Assembly: GCF_013282745.1 (NCBI RefSeq)
Contig: NZ_CP054044.1
Span: forward strand, 1,302,001-1,366,000
DNA from: Yersinia bercovieri ATCC 43970
GTDB lineage: Bacteria > Pseudomonadota > Gammaproteobacteria > Enterobacterales > Enterobacteriaceae
Direction of reading: 5' to 3'
DNA length: 64,000 bases
The translations under genes were made by a program, and so were the position numbers. This document shows positions 8,951-21,600 of this stretch, in pieces. Below the pieces are notes generated by a model. It worked only from the letters and a program-made list of their open reading frames with translations, was not told the DNA's origin and did not search any database. The stretch's first letter is position 1, and each line of letters opens with the position of its first letter.

Positions 8951-11155
8951 CTAAAGCCCAGCCCCAGTCGGGGAAGGAAATGAGGGGGAGAAGCGGTAAT
9001 TCTCCAATTCGTCAGGAATGAAAACAAAACCGATACGTTTTTTAATCATCGCCGAGGGCGTCGAGATCACTTCGGCTTCAACCATAGAGACACCGTCGGC
9101 TTTTAGCCGCTGGATCATGGCGTGCAGTGCGGCTGATCCCGCGCCTCTGATGGCACCTTCCACTTGAGGTGTTAAGACGTAAGCGGGGTTGGTTAATGTT
9201 GCCCTGATTGTGCCGTGTTTCATCGGCGGGCTGTCACCATTAGAGTAGCTGTCCGCGACACTGGCACTAACAATCTGATGATTAAATCTCACCACGATAA
9301 TAGTCTGACCAGGACGAGGTTTTTGGCTGTAACTCTTTATTATCTGGCTGGTGACCTGGCCCGCATAGCGATTGGTCGCCATGTCGCTGGGGAATATGCC
9401 GTGGCGATCGCAACTCACACGGTGTTCTTGATATGTGTTTTCCCATGTCGCGATCGTTTCGAGTAGTTCATATAGGCTGTGACGGGTCTGCTCGCGACTG
9501 CCCTGAATGACCTCAATATCAAATCTTTCTGATGCTACCTGCCACTCGCCATTATGCAGTATGCGGGGTAATACATCTTGGTAAACATAAGAGGAGATAG
9601 GCATCTGATATGTTCCCAGCGGATATTGCTGAGCTTGCAGTGGTGAGACGATATCGCTATCACTGCTACTGCTACTGCTACTGCTACCGTCATTAAAGTT
9701 ATCACTGTCATAGTCATAGTCATAGTCACTTTCACTATGACAGTGGGCATAAGGCTTTGCGTTGCTGGCCTCCGGCGGGCTATTGATGATGGCATATTGC
9801 ATATAATTTTGCTCAGAGAGGGCAAAGGATTGTGTGATGCTATCAATTAACACGGATCGGCCCTGTTCCTCGGCGACATCGTTAATAGTTTGGATCAAAC
9901 GATTACCCGCCGTCGGCTCACGAATAAAGGCATCTATTGCATCGTGATCACTGTCGATGGCACTTCTGTCCAAAATTCCATTCAGTGTCTGAATCAGGTA
10001 CTCCGTTGACCAGGTGCGTAAACTGTTGCCAAACAGTAGGGTAAAATCGGCTAATACTGATGACAGCCAGGTGGCACAGGAGTATCTGATTTGGCGGGGA
10101 AAACGGGCTCCGATAACATATTCTAATGGTTTCTCGCAATAATGAGACACGGCGGGGAGAGTCAGCGACTGACCATGTAGCCCGGTATTTAACTGAGATA
10201 ATGTGAGACTCGGGGGGGCTTTTTTCAGTGCGGTGGTCACCACGACAGGTTTAGGTTTTAACGGCTCACTCGTGCCGGCCACCACTCTGTTGGATGCATC
10301 CTCGCCGGCAAAAAACTTCTTAATATGTTGCCACGCCGACTCAACCTGATTACAACGCCCTTGGGTCACGACATTGTAGAGCGCCAGTGGGCCAGAGATA
10401 AAACATCCCGCGATCCCTGCCACGCCGCGTTTGGCTCGATGTGGCTCGTCGTGTACCGCCATCATCACTTTTTGTAAAACCAGTGGTTGCCGGAAATTAC
10501 TATTGAAAATAGTTAAATCAATGGGATCTTGATTGATAAGAGAACCAAGGGGCATTGATATTATCGGCGATAAGTGGAGTAATTTGCCTTGTGCGGTCTC
10601 CAAAAAACTGAGAGATAATTCATTTTTAAGCCAAGAGAACAGAAATGAAATATGGGTTGTCGCTTGATGTAATAGGAAATCAATCCTCTGTGAATCCGGT
10701 GACATAATTAATACCATGCCATCATCAACAGTAATATCCATGAAATTATCAAAAGTGATATCAAAGGTATTATTGGTTACTTCAAAGCTAAGTAATAGTG
10801 ATCTTTCTTGATTTTGTGTATCTGAACTCTCCTGAGGAAAAATAGCAGATAGCGGCAAGGTCATGGTATTACTTATATGACAGTCCGTATCGCAATCAAT
10901 TGTTTTTACACCCGATTTACTATCTTTACCAATAGGAACCCATGTTTCATCTATAATATTAGATGTGTTCTGGCAGGGTATATTGTCTTGAGTGTTATAT
11001 TTATAATACAAACAGTTCTGTGTGTTCTCTTTTGACGTGTTATCGATGCCATATATTGTGCTTTTGGTTTTATTCTCTGTGGCAAAAGCTATTCCAATAA
11101 ATAGTTGATAGATTAATGTAAACAACAAAATTCTTTTGTTTTTTATATTGGTCAT
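8951..11155 (-). CDS. Large exported protein of unknown function, toxin-like, with GNAT-like C-terminus
   Basis: I do not recognise this gene. I prefer the start at MTNIKNKR (734 aa) because GGAG lies 9 nt upstream; an ATG five codons earlier lacks such a site. The N-terminus is a signal peptide (basic NKNKR-type start, hydrophobic core, cleavage near AFA-TEN). Residues 25-230 are beta-rich with several cysteines. A dibasic RAKR (about 240-243) precedes a Gly-rich hydrophobic stretch, GVAGIAGCFISGPLALYNV. A Tyr/Asp then Ser/Asp low-complexity linker lies near 480-505. The last ~100 residues look like a GNAT acetyltransferase fold, with RGAG at about 670-673, a following helix, and KKRIGFVF. 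Base composition is AT-rich at the 5' end compared with its neighbours. Secretion plus a possible processing site suggests a toxin or effector; this is inference, and no ADP-ribosyltransferase or protease motif is evident. Confidence 0.75.
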   Translation of the reverse strand: MTNIKNKRILLFTLIYQLFIGIAFATENKTKSTIYGIDNTSKENTQNCLYYKYNTQDNIPCQNTSNIIDETWVPIGKDSKSGVKTIDCDTDCHISNTMTLPLSAIFPQESSDTQNQERSLLLSFEVTNNTFDITFDNFMDITVDDGMVLIMSPDSQRIDFLLHQATTHISFLFSWLKNELSLSFLETAQGKLLHLSPIISMPLGSLINQDPIDLTIFNSNFRQPLVLQKVMMAVHDEPHRAKRGVAGIAGCFISGPLALYNVVTQGRCNQVESAWQHIKKFFAGEDASNRVVAGTSEPLKPKPVVVTTALKKAPPSLTLSQLNTGLHGQSLTLPAVSHYCEKPLEYVIGARFPRQIRYSCATWLSSVLADFTLLFGNSLRTWSTEYLIQTLNGILDRSAIDSDHDAIDAFIREPTAGNRLIQTINDVAEEQGRSVLIDSITQSFALSEQNYMQYAIINSPPEASNAKPYAHCHSESDYDYDYDSDNFNDGSSSSSSSSDSDIVSPLQAQQYPLGTYQMPISSYVYQDVLPRILHNGEWQVASERFDIEVIQGSREQTRHSLYELLETIATWENTYQEHRVSCDRHGIFPSDMATNRYAGQVTSQIIKSYSQKPRPGQTIIVVRFNHQIVSASVADSYSNGDSPPMKHGTIRATLTNPAYVLTPQVEGAIRGAGSAALHAMIQRLKADGVSMVEAEVISTPSAMIKKRIGFVFIPDELENYRFSPSFPSPTGAGL
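9655..9735. repeat. Coding microsatellite inside the toxin-like gene
   Basis: A run of alternating GCT/ACT triplets (about 9664-9686) encodes the Ser-rich tract, and three copies of the hexamer CATAGT (about 9710-9726) encode Tyr-Asp repeats on the minus strand. All units are multiples of three, so copy-number change would alter linker length without a frameshift. Confidence 0.8.
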
Positions 11156-11261
11156 CTTTATCATCTCCATTGGGAATATATATTCACCAACAGAATAATG
11201 TGGTTATTCGCCTCTGGCATTATTAAAATTTGTCAGATGATAGGGGAAATAAAAAAGGGGA

Positions 11262-11720
11262 TTAATAGAGTGGGCGCTGCCAATGCATTGTCATTATCAT
11301 ATTTTTAGTTTCAATATTATAAGCTTGCCCAATAACCGTAAAACCTTGGTTATGGTAGAAGCGACAGGCCCGTCGGTTCTGCTGGTAAACTTCCAGTGTC
11401 AGTGTGTTATAGCGTTGTTGAACGTAATCCATCAGCAGTTTGCCAATCCCTTTACCATGAAAGGATTGCTCAACAAACAAGGCGCCCACCAGCTGTTCTT
11501 CGAGAATACTGATAAATCCAACAATAGGTTCCCCGTGGCCGGGAGCGCCCTCCTGTTGCAGATAGACCCAGGTTTTTGCCGCTGGCAGATAGGTATTACG
11601 CACCAGCGGGCTGCTCTCGTGCCAATACTGCTCGGCCACAAAAGGATGCGCGGCAATGGTGCTGCTCAGCCATAATGGCATCAGGGCATCAAGATCGCCA
11701 GATTGATAATCTCTAATCAT
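11262..11720 (-). CDS. yiaC: GNAT-family N-acetyltransferase YiaC
   Basis: This 152-residue cytosolic GNAT protein matches the E. coli YiaC family. The acetyl-CoA-binding motif is in FHGKGIGKLLMDYVQ (Q/R-x-x-G-x-G/A pattern, residues about 90-105), followed by LEVYQQNRRACRFYHNQGF. E. coli YiaC has been reported as a lysine acetyltransferase. The start overlaps the tag stop by 4 bp (ATGA), indicating translational coupling in a tag-yiaC operon, the same pairing as in E. coli. Confidence 0.92.
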   Translation of the reverse strand: MIRDYQSGDLDALMPLWLSSTIAAHPFVAEQYWHESSPLVRNTYLPAAKTWVYLQQEGAPGHGEPIVGFISILEEQLVGALFVEQSFHGKGIGKLLMDYVQQRYNTLTLEVYQQNRRACRFYHNQGFTVIGQAYNIETKNMIMTMHWQRPLY

Positions 11721-12289
11721 TTCAGCGCGTTATCCGGATGGCAGAAGCAGCTTGCCAGATGATCGTTCACCAGGCCGCTCGCCTGCATAAAAGCATAGCA
11801 AATAGTGGAGCCGATAAACTTAAAACCCCGTTTTTTCAGTGCCTTTGACATTGCATCGGAGGCCGGTGTGGTGGCGGGGCACTCGGCCAGACACCACCAA
11901 TGATTCACTTTGGGTTCACCATCAACAAAACTCCAGATAAAATGCGAAAAATCCTCTCCGTTGGCTTCCATCGCGAGATAGGCTTGGGCATTGGTAATAA
12001 TGGCCTGAATTTTCCCTCGATGGCGGATAATTCCGCTGTCCTGCATCAGTGTCTCGATATCGTCTGGCCCCATTTTTGCCACACGGGCCGGATCAAAATG
12101 GTGGAAACACTGGCGATAGCGCTCACGTTTTTTCAGCACAGTTATCCACGACAACCCCGCTTGTTGGCCCTCCAGGCACAGCATTTCGAACAGCGCCTGA
12201 CTCTCAGTGCGTGGGACTCCCCATTCACTGTCGTGATAAGCGAGGTAGAGCGGATCAGCTGTAACCCAACCGCAGCGTTGTAAGCTCAT
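11717..12289 (-). CDS. tag: DNA-3-methyladenine glycosylase I (Tag)
   Basis: Tag excises 3-methyladenine from alkylated DNA as the first step of base-excision repair. The 190-residue sequence (E. coli 187) has the N-terminal CGW motif with Cys6 and YHDSEWG with His19, and the C-terminal NDHLASCFCH. Together these supply the His/Cys ligands of the family zinc site. Glu near the start of DSEWG and the QAGLSW segment form the 3-meA pocket in the family. It is the first gene of a two-gene operon with yiaC. Confidence 0.96.
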   Translation of the reverse strand: MSLQRCGWVTADPLYLAYHDSEWGVPRTESQALFEMLCLEGQQAGLSWITVLKKRERYRQCFHHFDPARVAKMGPDDIETLMQDSGIIRHRGKIQAIITNAQAYLAMEANGEDFSHFIWSFVDGEPKVNHWWCLAECPATTPASDAMSKALKKRGFKFIGSTICYAFMQASGLVNDHLASCFCHPDNALK

Positions 12290-12476
12290 ATTTCTTTGCC
12301 TTTTTTGTTGTCAGCTATCGCTGGGCATAATCGCTGTTCAGGCGGAGATAAGCAACCTATCGCTTTTTTGTATTAGTCTATTCTTGATCATCAGGTTAAC
12401 TGCACGATAATTAATCAGTAGGCAGAATTTAATATTGTTTTTTTGCCATTAATTAGCCTGATAATGAGGTTTTACT

Positions 12477-12731
12477 ATGAATAGCTATTTTATAAGACGA
12501 CTGGTATTAGTTGCCCCGCTTATTTCCGTAATCGGTATTGGCCCGGTATTTGCCTCGACACCCTCTTTTCCCCCTCACATAAGTGACATCAGAGATGATG
12601 ACTGCACGCTGGAACCCGGCACCTCTTATTGTGATCCCAACCCCGAATGGAAAGAGAGAAAAATAAAAAATGTAGTAACGATAAAGGAGAATCAGCACTA
12701 TTTTTTAGCCCCGCCCCCCATTACCTGGTAG
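12477..12731 (+). CDS. Small exported protein of unknown function
   Basis: This 84-residue ORF has a convincing signal peptide: basic RR, a hydrophobic core LVLVAPLISVIGIGPV, and cleavage near VFA-STP. The mature part is about 57 residues, proline-rich, with two cysteines about nine residues apart (DDDCTLEPG and SYCDPN) that could form one disulfide in the periplasm. GAGG lies 7-10 bases before the ATG. I know no family for it. Coding is supported by the signal peptide and ribosome site, not by homology. Confidence 0.6.
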   Translation: MNSYFIRRLVLVAPLISVIGIGPVFASTPSFPPHISDIRDDDCTLEPGTSYCDPNPEWKERKIKNVVTIKENQHYFLAPPPITW

Positions 12732-12866
12732 CGGAGTGGCTGAATAGTTGAGGTTATTTTTCACATCAATTCGCATGTGTTACTGGATTCTGGCTGTATA
12801 TCTTCCAGTCAACGGGTATACTGCCTTATTCTATTTTAATCCACTTGTATCGCGTGCGAATCCAAC

Positions 12867-13781
12867 ATGCAAAAGTTTGATACCAAGACCTTTCAGGGCC
12901 TGATCCTGACGTTACAGGACTATTGGGCGCGCCAAGGCTGCACCATTGTTCAACCACTGGACATGGAAGTCGGCGCGGGTACTTCCCACCCCATGACCTG
13001 CCTGCGTGCACTTGGCCCTGAGCCAATCGCTGCCGCTTATGTGCAACCTTCACGCCGCCCGACCGATGGTCGCTACGGTGAAAACCCGAATCGCCTGCAA
13101 CACTATTACCAGTTCCAGGTGATCATTAAGCCTTCGCCAGACAACATTCAGGAGCTGTACTTAGGTTCGCTGAAAGAGCTGGGTCTGGACCCGACTATCC
13201 ACGACATTCGCTTTGTCGAAGACAACTGGGAGAACCCAACTTTGGGGGCCTGGGGTCTGGGCTGGGAAGTGTGGCTTAATGGGATGGAAGTGACACAGTT
13301 CACTTACTTCCAGCAAGTCGGCGGTTTGGAATGTAAACCGGTCACCGGTGAAATCACCTATGGTCTGGAGCGCCTGGCGATGTACATTCAGGGCGTAGAT
13401 AGCGTCTATGATCTGATTTGGTGCGACGGCCCGCTGGGCAAAACCACTTACGGTGATATTTATCATCAGAATGAAGTGGAGCAATCCACCTATAACTTCG
13501 AATATGCCGATGTGGACTTTCTGTTCTCCTGCTTTGAGCAGTATGAGAAAGAAGCTAAATCGCTACTGGCGCTAGAAACCCCGCTGCCGCTGCCAGCTTA
13601 CGAACGCATTCTGAAAGCAGGCCACACCTTTAACTTGCTGGACGCCCGCAAAGCCATCTCAGTGACTGAGCGTCAGCGCTATATCCTGCGTATCCGCACA
13701 CTGACCAAAGCTGTCGCCGAGGCTTATTATGCCTCCCGCGAGGCGTTGGGCTTCCCTATGTGCAAAAAGAATCAGAACTAA
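12867..13781 (+). CDS. glyQ: Glycyl-tRNA synthetase alpha subunit GlyQ
   Basis: GlyQ is the catalytic alpha subunit of the bacterial alpha2beta2 glycyl-tRNA synthetase, which charges tRNA-Gly. The 304 residues match the family length (E. coli 303). Class II motifs are visible, including [27 protein letters not shown] [23 protein letters not shown] and [11 protein letters not shown]. It forms an operon with glyS, with a 9-bp gap to the next start. Confidence 0.98.
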   Translation: MQKFDTKTFQGLILTLQDYWARQGCTIVQPLDMEVGAGTSHPMTCLRALGPEPIAAAYVQPSRRPTDGRYGENPNRLQHYYQFQVIIKPSPDNIQELYLGSLKELGLDPTIHDIRFVEDNWENPTLGAWGLGWEVWLNGMEVTQFTYFQQVGGLECKPVTGEITYGLERLAMYIQGVDSVYDLIWCDGPLGKTTYGDIYHQNEVEQSTYNFEYADVDFLFSCFEQYEKEAKSLLALETPLPLPAYERILKAGHTFNLLDARKAISVTERQRYILRIRTLTKAVAEAYYASREALGFPMCKKNQN

Positions 13782-13790
13782 GAGGCTGTC

Positions 13791-15860
13791 ATGACTCAAC
13801 AGACTTTCCTGGTGGAAATCGGCACGGAAGAGCTGCCGCCGAAGGCTCTTCGTTCGCTGGCCGAATCTTTTGCTGCCAATTTTACCGCCGAGCTGGATAG
13901 CGCCAATCTGCCTCATGGCGAGGTGATTTGGTATGCCGCACCGCGCCGTTTAGCGCTAAAAGTAGTAAATTTAAGTGCCGCTCAGGCCGATCGCGAAGTC
14001 GAAAAACGTGGCCCGGCGATTGCACAAGCATTTGATGCTGAAGGTAAACCTAGCAAAGCGGCTGAGGGTTGGGCGCGCGGTTGTGGGATTACTGTCGATC
14101 AAGCTGAACGCCTGGTCACAGACAAAGGCGAATGGCTGCTGTATCGCGCGCATGTCAAAGGGGAGTCGGCGCAATTACTGCTGGCGGGCATGGTTAATGC
14201 CGCACTGGCTAAGTTGCCGATCCCTAAACTAATGCGCTGGGGTGATAAAGAGACTCAATTCGTTCGCCCAGTCCATACTGTGACCATGCTGTTAGGCAGC
14301 GAATTAATTGCTGGCACAGTGTTGGGTATCGATTCAGACCGCATTATCCGTGGTCATCGCTTTATGGGTGAAGCGGAATTCGCCCTTGATAATGCCGAGC
14401 AGTATCCGCAGGCCCTGCTGGAACGCGGCAAAGTGATCGCTGATTATGAATTGCGTAAAGCTATCATCAAGCGTGATGCAGAGCTGGCAGCACAGAAGAT
14501 TGGCGGCGTCGCCGATCTGAGCGAAAGCTTGCTGGAAGAGGTCGCGTCGCTGGTGGAGTGGCCGGTGGTACTGACCGCCAAATTTGAAGAGAAATTCCTG
14601 GCCGTCCCTGCGGAAGCGCTGGTGTACACCATGAAAGGCGACCAGAAGTATTTCCCAGTTTACGACACTGCCGGTAACTTGCTGCCAAACTTCATTTTTG
14701 TCACCAATATTGAATCTAAAGATCCTCAGCAGATTATCTCTGGTAACGAGAAAGTGGTTCGCCCACGTCTGGCTGATGCAGAGTTCTTCTTTAATACCGA
14801 CCGCAAAAAACGTCTGGAAGATAATTTACCGCGTCTGGAAACCGTGCTGTTCCAACAGCAACTGGGCACTTTGCGCGATAAAACCGATCGTATTCAGGCG
14901 CTGGCAGGCTGGGTTGCCGCCCAAATTGGGGCCGATGTTAACCACGCAACGCGTGCCGGTTTGCTCTCCAAGTGTGACCTGATGACCAACATGGTTTTCG
15001 AATTCACCGACACTCAAGGTGTGATGGGGATGCACTATGCTCGCCACGACGGTGAAGCTGAAGATGTTGCGGTTGCACTGAATGAGCAATATCAGCCACG
15101 TTTTGCGGGCGATGACTTGCCGTCTAATCCCATTGCCTGTGCGCTGGCGATTGCCGATAAAATGGACACGCTGGCGGGTATCTTTGGTATCGGTCAACAT
15201 CCGAAAGGCGATAAAGACCCGTTTGCACTGCGCCGTGCGGCATTGGGTGTGCTGCGTATTATCGTCGAAAAGAACTTGCCGCTGGATCTGCAAACCCTGA
15301 CCGAAGAGGCCGTGCGCCTGTACGGCAGCAAGCTGACCAACGCCAAAGTGGTTGATGAAGTGATTGAGTTCATGCTGGGCCGCTTCCGTGCCTGGTATCA
15401 GGATGAAGGTCATAGCGTCGATACCATTCAGGCGGTATTGGCGCGTCGTCCAACCAGACCTGCTGATTTTGATGCCCGGGTGAAAGCGGTAACCTATTTC
15501 CGCACACTCGATGCAGCCGCTGCACTGGCTGCCGCGAATAAGCGTGTATCGAATATTCTGGCAAAATCGACTGATACCCTGAATGACCACGTGCGTGCTT
15601 CGGTGCTAAAAGACCCGGCAGAGCTGAAACTGGCGACTCACTTGGTGGTCTTGCGCGATAAGCTGGAACCTATTTTTGCTGCCGGTCAGTATAAAGAGGC
15701 ATTGGTGGAACTGGCTGCGCTACGAGAAACCATTGATGAGTTCTTCGACAGCGTGATGGTAATGGCGGAAGATGATGCGGTTCGCATTAACCGACTGACA
15801 TTACTGAGTAAATTACGCGAGCTATTCTTGCAGGTTGCTGATATTTCGCTGTTACAGTAA
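13791..15860 (+). CDS. glyS: Glycyl-tRNA synthetase beta subunit GlyS
   Basis: GlyS is the tRNA-recognising beta subunit, 689 residues as in E. coli. The N-terminus [14 protein letters not shown] is the family hallmark. The central HD-like region includes [20 protein letters not shown], and the C-terminal anticodon-binding domain includes [15 protein letters not shown]. The stop is followed at once by a hairpin terminator that ends the operon. Confidence 0.98.
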   Translation: MTQQTFLVEIGTEELPPKALRSLAESFAANFTAELDSANLPHGEVIWYAAPRRLALKVVNLSAAQADREVEKRGPAIAQAFDAEGKPSKAAEGWARGCGITVDQAERLVTDKGEWLLYRAHVKGESAQLLLAGMVNAALAKLPIPKLMRWGDKETQFVRPVHTVTMLLGSELIAGTVLGIDSDRIIRGHRFMGEAEFALDNAEQYPQALLERGKVIADYELRKAIIKRDAELAAQKIGGVADLSESLLEEVASLVEWPVVLTAKFEEKFLAVPAEALVYTMKGDQKYFPVYDTAGNLLPNFIFVTNIESKDPQQIISGNEKVVRPRLADAEFFFNTDRKKRLEDNLPRLETVLFQQQLGTLRDKTDRIQALAGWVAAQIGADVNHATRAGLLSKCDLMTNMVFEFTDTQGVMGMHYARHDGEAEDVAVALNEQYQPRFAGDDLPSNPIACALAIADKMDTLAGIFGIGQHPKGDKDPFALRRAALGVLRIIVEKNLPLDLQTLTEEAVRLYGSKLTNAKVVDEVIEFMLGRFRAWYQDEGHSVDTIQAVLARRPTRPADFDARVKAVTYFRTLDAAAALAAANKRVSNILAKSTDTLNDHVRASVLKDPAELKLATHLVVLRDKLEPIFAAGQYKEALVELAALRETIDEFFDSVMVMAEDDAVRINRLTLLSKLRELFLQVADISLLQ

Positions 15861-15881
15861 GTCTGGTATTTGGCTCGTCAT

Positions 15882-15904
15882 AGGGGAGCGTTTATCGCTC
15901 CCCT
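15882..15904 (+). terminator. Terminator after glyS
   Basis: AGGGGAGCG (15882-15890) and CGCTCCCCT (15896-15904) form a 9-bp GC-rich stem with a 5-nt loop, 22 bp past the glyS stop, followed by a moderately T-rich stretch. Confidence 0.75.
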
Positions 15905-15983
15905 TAGCTATTCTTAACACTGTCATTGGGTGATAAGAGTGGGATGTTGTGAAGATAAGTCCCTATTACAGGAGTAGTTTCAC

Positions 15984-16703
15984 ATGACTTTTGCATTGAA
16001 TACGACCCGTTATTCGCGTTGGTTTGCGCCATTCCTGGCGTTACTGGTAGTGTTCCAACTCACTGCTTGCGGTGATAAAGAGCCAGAACAACGTAAGGCT
16101 TTTATTGATTATCTGCAAAACACCGTAATGCGTAGCGGGATGAAGCTGCCAACACTGAGTGAAGATCAAAAGCAGAAGTTTGGCCCTTATGTCAGCGATT
16201 ACGCGATTTTAGTCACTTTTTCGCAGCAACTGACGAAATCTGTGGATGCTAGCCTGACGCCTGCTATTGCACAGATCAATGAAATTCGTGTGGCGCAAGA
16301 TTATCTCAATAAGCGTGATGCATTACAGCAGTCAGCGGGAGCTTTGAACCTGTTGGTGCAGCAGATTCGCACTGCCAAAACTCAGGCCGATAGCGCTGTA
16401 GCTGCCTTGAAACAGCCTGATGATTTGAAAGCGGTATTCAACAAAGCTTTTGATAATATTGTGACTCAGCCCACCAATGTGTTGATCCCAGCTATTCCCG
16501 TGGTATCTGCTTTTGTGCAAGATTTGGCCCAGGTAGGGGATTTCCTGCAACAGCAGGGTACACAGGTCAGCTTTAATAATGGCGGCGTTCAGTTCCAGAC
16601 GCCACAGCAAGCGGCTTTGTATAACACCATGATGGCTAATTTAGTCGCCAAGTACCCGGCGATGATGGCGGCACAAAAGAGTGTGATGAGTGTTATTCAG
16701 TGA
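15984..16703 (+). CDS. yiaF: DUF3053-family lipoprotein YiaF
   Basis: The 239-residue protein has a signal peptide ending in the lipobox LTAC (Cys at residue 29) and a mostly helical mature domain of the DUF3053 family, to which E. coli YiaF (236 aa) belongs. Asp after the lipid-modified Cys is two residues away (CGD), so the +2 residue is Gly and outer-membrane sorting is plausible. In E. coli a role in resistance to intestinal colonisation has been suggested; the molecular function is unknown. An AGGAG ribosome site lies before the ATG. Confidence 0.88.
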   Translation: MTFALNTTRYSRWFAPFLALLVVFQLTACGDKEPEQRKAFIDYLQNTVMRSGMKLPTLSEDQKQKFGPYVSDYAILVTFSQQLTKSVDASLTPAIAQINEIRVAQDYLNKRDALQQSAGALNLLVQQIRTAKTQADSAVAALKQPDDLKAVFNKAFDNIVTQPTNVLIPAIPVVSAFVQDLAQVGDFLQQQGTQVSFNNGGVQFQTPQQAALYNTMMANLVAKYPAMMAAQKSVMSVIQ

Positions 16704-16770
16704 TGATTTTGGTTTGATTTAGTTTGGATTGGTGTTTGATTTAGTTTGAATTGAACTGATGAACGGCGCT

Positions 16771-16918
16771 GGTTGATATGAGATCAGCGCTCACTTTGTC
16801 TCTGATATCTCAATCGAGCACGTGCGCTAGCGCAGGGGTTCCAAGGGGGTTACGCGCTTGTAACCCCTTTAGCGGCTGAGGCATCGGAGGTTAGGTGAGC
16901 ACCAATCTCATGTCAACC
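16771..16918. repeat. Palindromic miniature element (MITE-like) between yiaF and yidA
   Basis: Near-perfect terminal inverted repeats of 24 bp bound this 148-bp element: 16771-16794 and 16895-16918 match at about 20 of 24 positions, with outer arms GGTTGATATGAGAT and GGTTGACATGAGAT. Inside, AAGGGGGTTAC (16843-16853) and GTAACCCCTT (16860-16869) form a further hairpin. There is no ORF. It looks like a non-autonomous palindromic repeat of the type known in yersiniae; copy number cannot be judged from one window. Confidence 0.65.
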
Positions 16919-16933
16919 GAACAGGTTACTCAA

Positions 16934-17743
16934 TTAAACGACATATTTCTCAATTGCCACCGCCACACCATCTTCACTATTCGTCGTAGTAATAAACTGC
17001 GCAATCTCTTTTAGTTCAGGAATAGCATTCCCCATCGCCACACCCACGCCAGCGTAATTAACCATTGCGATATCATTACCCTGATCACCCAGCGCCATCA
17101 CATTTTCCTGTGCAATGCCTAAATGGTCAGCCAGCATTTTCACCCCCGTCCCCTTATCAACTCGCTTACTCAAAATTTCCAGGTAGAAAGGGGCACTCTT
17201 CATGATGGTGAAACGCTCGAAAGCCTCAGCGGGCATCATTGCTAATGCGCGGTCAAGGGCCTCTGGCTCATCGATCATCATCACTTTTGGGAAGCGTAAT
17301 GTTGGGTCCATCTCCTCTACGGCACGATATTTCAATGGGATACCCGTCAATAACACTTCATGCAGGGTGTATTTGCTGATGTCTTTGTTGGCGGTATATA
17401 AGGTATCAAAATCAAAAGCCTGGAAACTGACACCCATTTTGCGCGATAAGGCTTCAAAATAGAGATAATCTTCGAAACTGAGGGTTTCCTGCAAAATACA
17501 TTCACCGGTGGCAGCTTTTTGGACCAATGCACCATTATTACTGATGCAATAATCGCCACTGTTTTCCATATTCAATTCGCGTAAATAGCGCTGGACCCCG
17601 ATATAGGGCCGGCCCGTGGCCAATACCACGCAAACACCTTTGGCTCGAGCGGCATCAATGGCCTGCTTTACTCGTGGTGTGATTTCATGCTGTGGATTCA
17701 GTAAGGTGCCGTCCATATCGATAGCGATCAATTCAATAGCCAT
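16934..17743 (-). CDS. yidA: Sugar phosphatase YidA (HAD, Cof subfamily)
   Basis: This 269-residue cytosolic HAD-superfamily type IIB phosphatase matches E. coli YidA, which hydrolyses sugar phosphates. Motif I is DMDGTLLNP (residues 9-17, nucleophile Asp9). Motif II is VVLATGRPY near residue 40. The lysine of motif III is near SKRVDKGTG, and motif IV is MALGDQGNDIAMV. It lies downstream of the gyrB terminator and is a separate transcription unit. Confidence 0.95.
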   Translation of the reverse strand: MAIELIAIDMDGTLLNPQHEITPRVKQAIDAARAKGVCVVLATGRPYIGVQRYLRELNMENSGDYCISNNGALVQKAATGECILQETLSFEDYLYFEALSRKMGVSFQAFDFDTLYTANKDISKYTLHEVLLTGIPLKYRAVEEMDPTLRFPKVMMIDEPEALDRALAMMPAEAFERFTIMKSAPFYLEILSKRVDKGTGVKMLADHLGIAQENVMALGDQGNDIAMVNYAGVGVAMGNAIPELKEIAQFITTTNSEDGVAVAIEKYVV

Positions 17744-17855
17744 AAGGTCCTCAGATTTATTTAACTAATACCTCATGCTAACGCGATTCAGCGCTCAAAT
17801 GCTAGTGAGTCTGTGCGCCACACGATTGTTGCGACGATAAGGGCGGTATTTAGGC

Positions 17856-17895
17856 AAAAAAAGATCCAGAGACAGTATCCTGCTCTGGATCTTTT
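17856..17895 (-). terminator. Strong terminator after gyrB
   Basis: A 13-bp perfect stem, AAAAGATCCAGAG (17859-17871) and CTCTGGATCTTTT (17883-17895), has an 11-nt loop and continues into a T run when read on the minus strand. It sits 22 bp past the gyrB stop and ends the dnaA-dnaN-recF-gyrB cluster. Confidence 0.9.
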
Positions 17896-17916
17896 ATCGT
17901 TTATCTTACCCGCAGA

Positions 17917-21436
<3,520 letters not shown>

Positions 21437-21469
21437 GCTGCAAATTTCTTCATTATCGAAGTAATCGAA

Positions 21470-21589
21470 CTATCAAGGGCGTTATCGTCGCAGGCCATTT
21501 ACGTGCGGCCAGCGCACAGCCACCGGAGCGTACTTATTGTACGTGAGGATGGCGAGCACTGCCCAATCGCAAAGGGGCAAGTAAGATAG
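21470..21589. repeat. Palindromic repeat element in the dnaN-recF junction
   Basis: The ends CTATC (21470) and GATAG (21589) are inverted, and the inner arms (GCAGTGCTCGCCATCC-like sequence on both sides) pair imperfectly around a centre GTACTTATTGTAC near 21527. There is no coding potential. It is probably a miniature palindromic element inserted between co-transcribed genes. Confidence 0.55.
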
Positions 21590-21600
21590 CCCGATAAATA

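Noticed and set aside
14826..15590. 254-codon open frame antisense to glyS
   Set aside because: It is a shadow of the well-supported glyS coding sequence, with no recognisable features.
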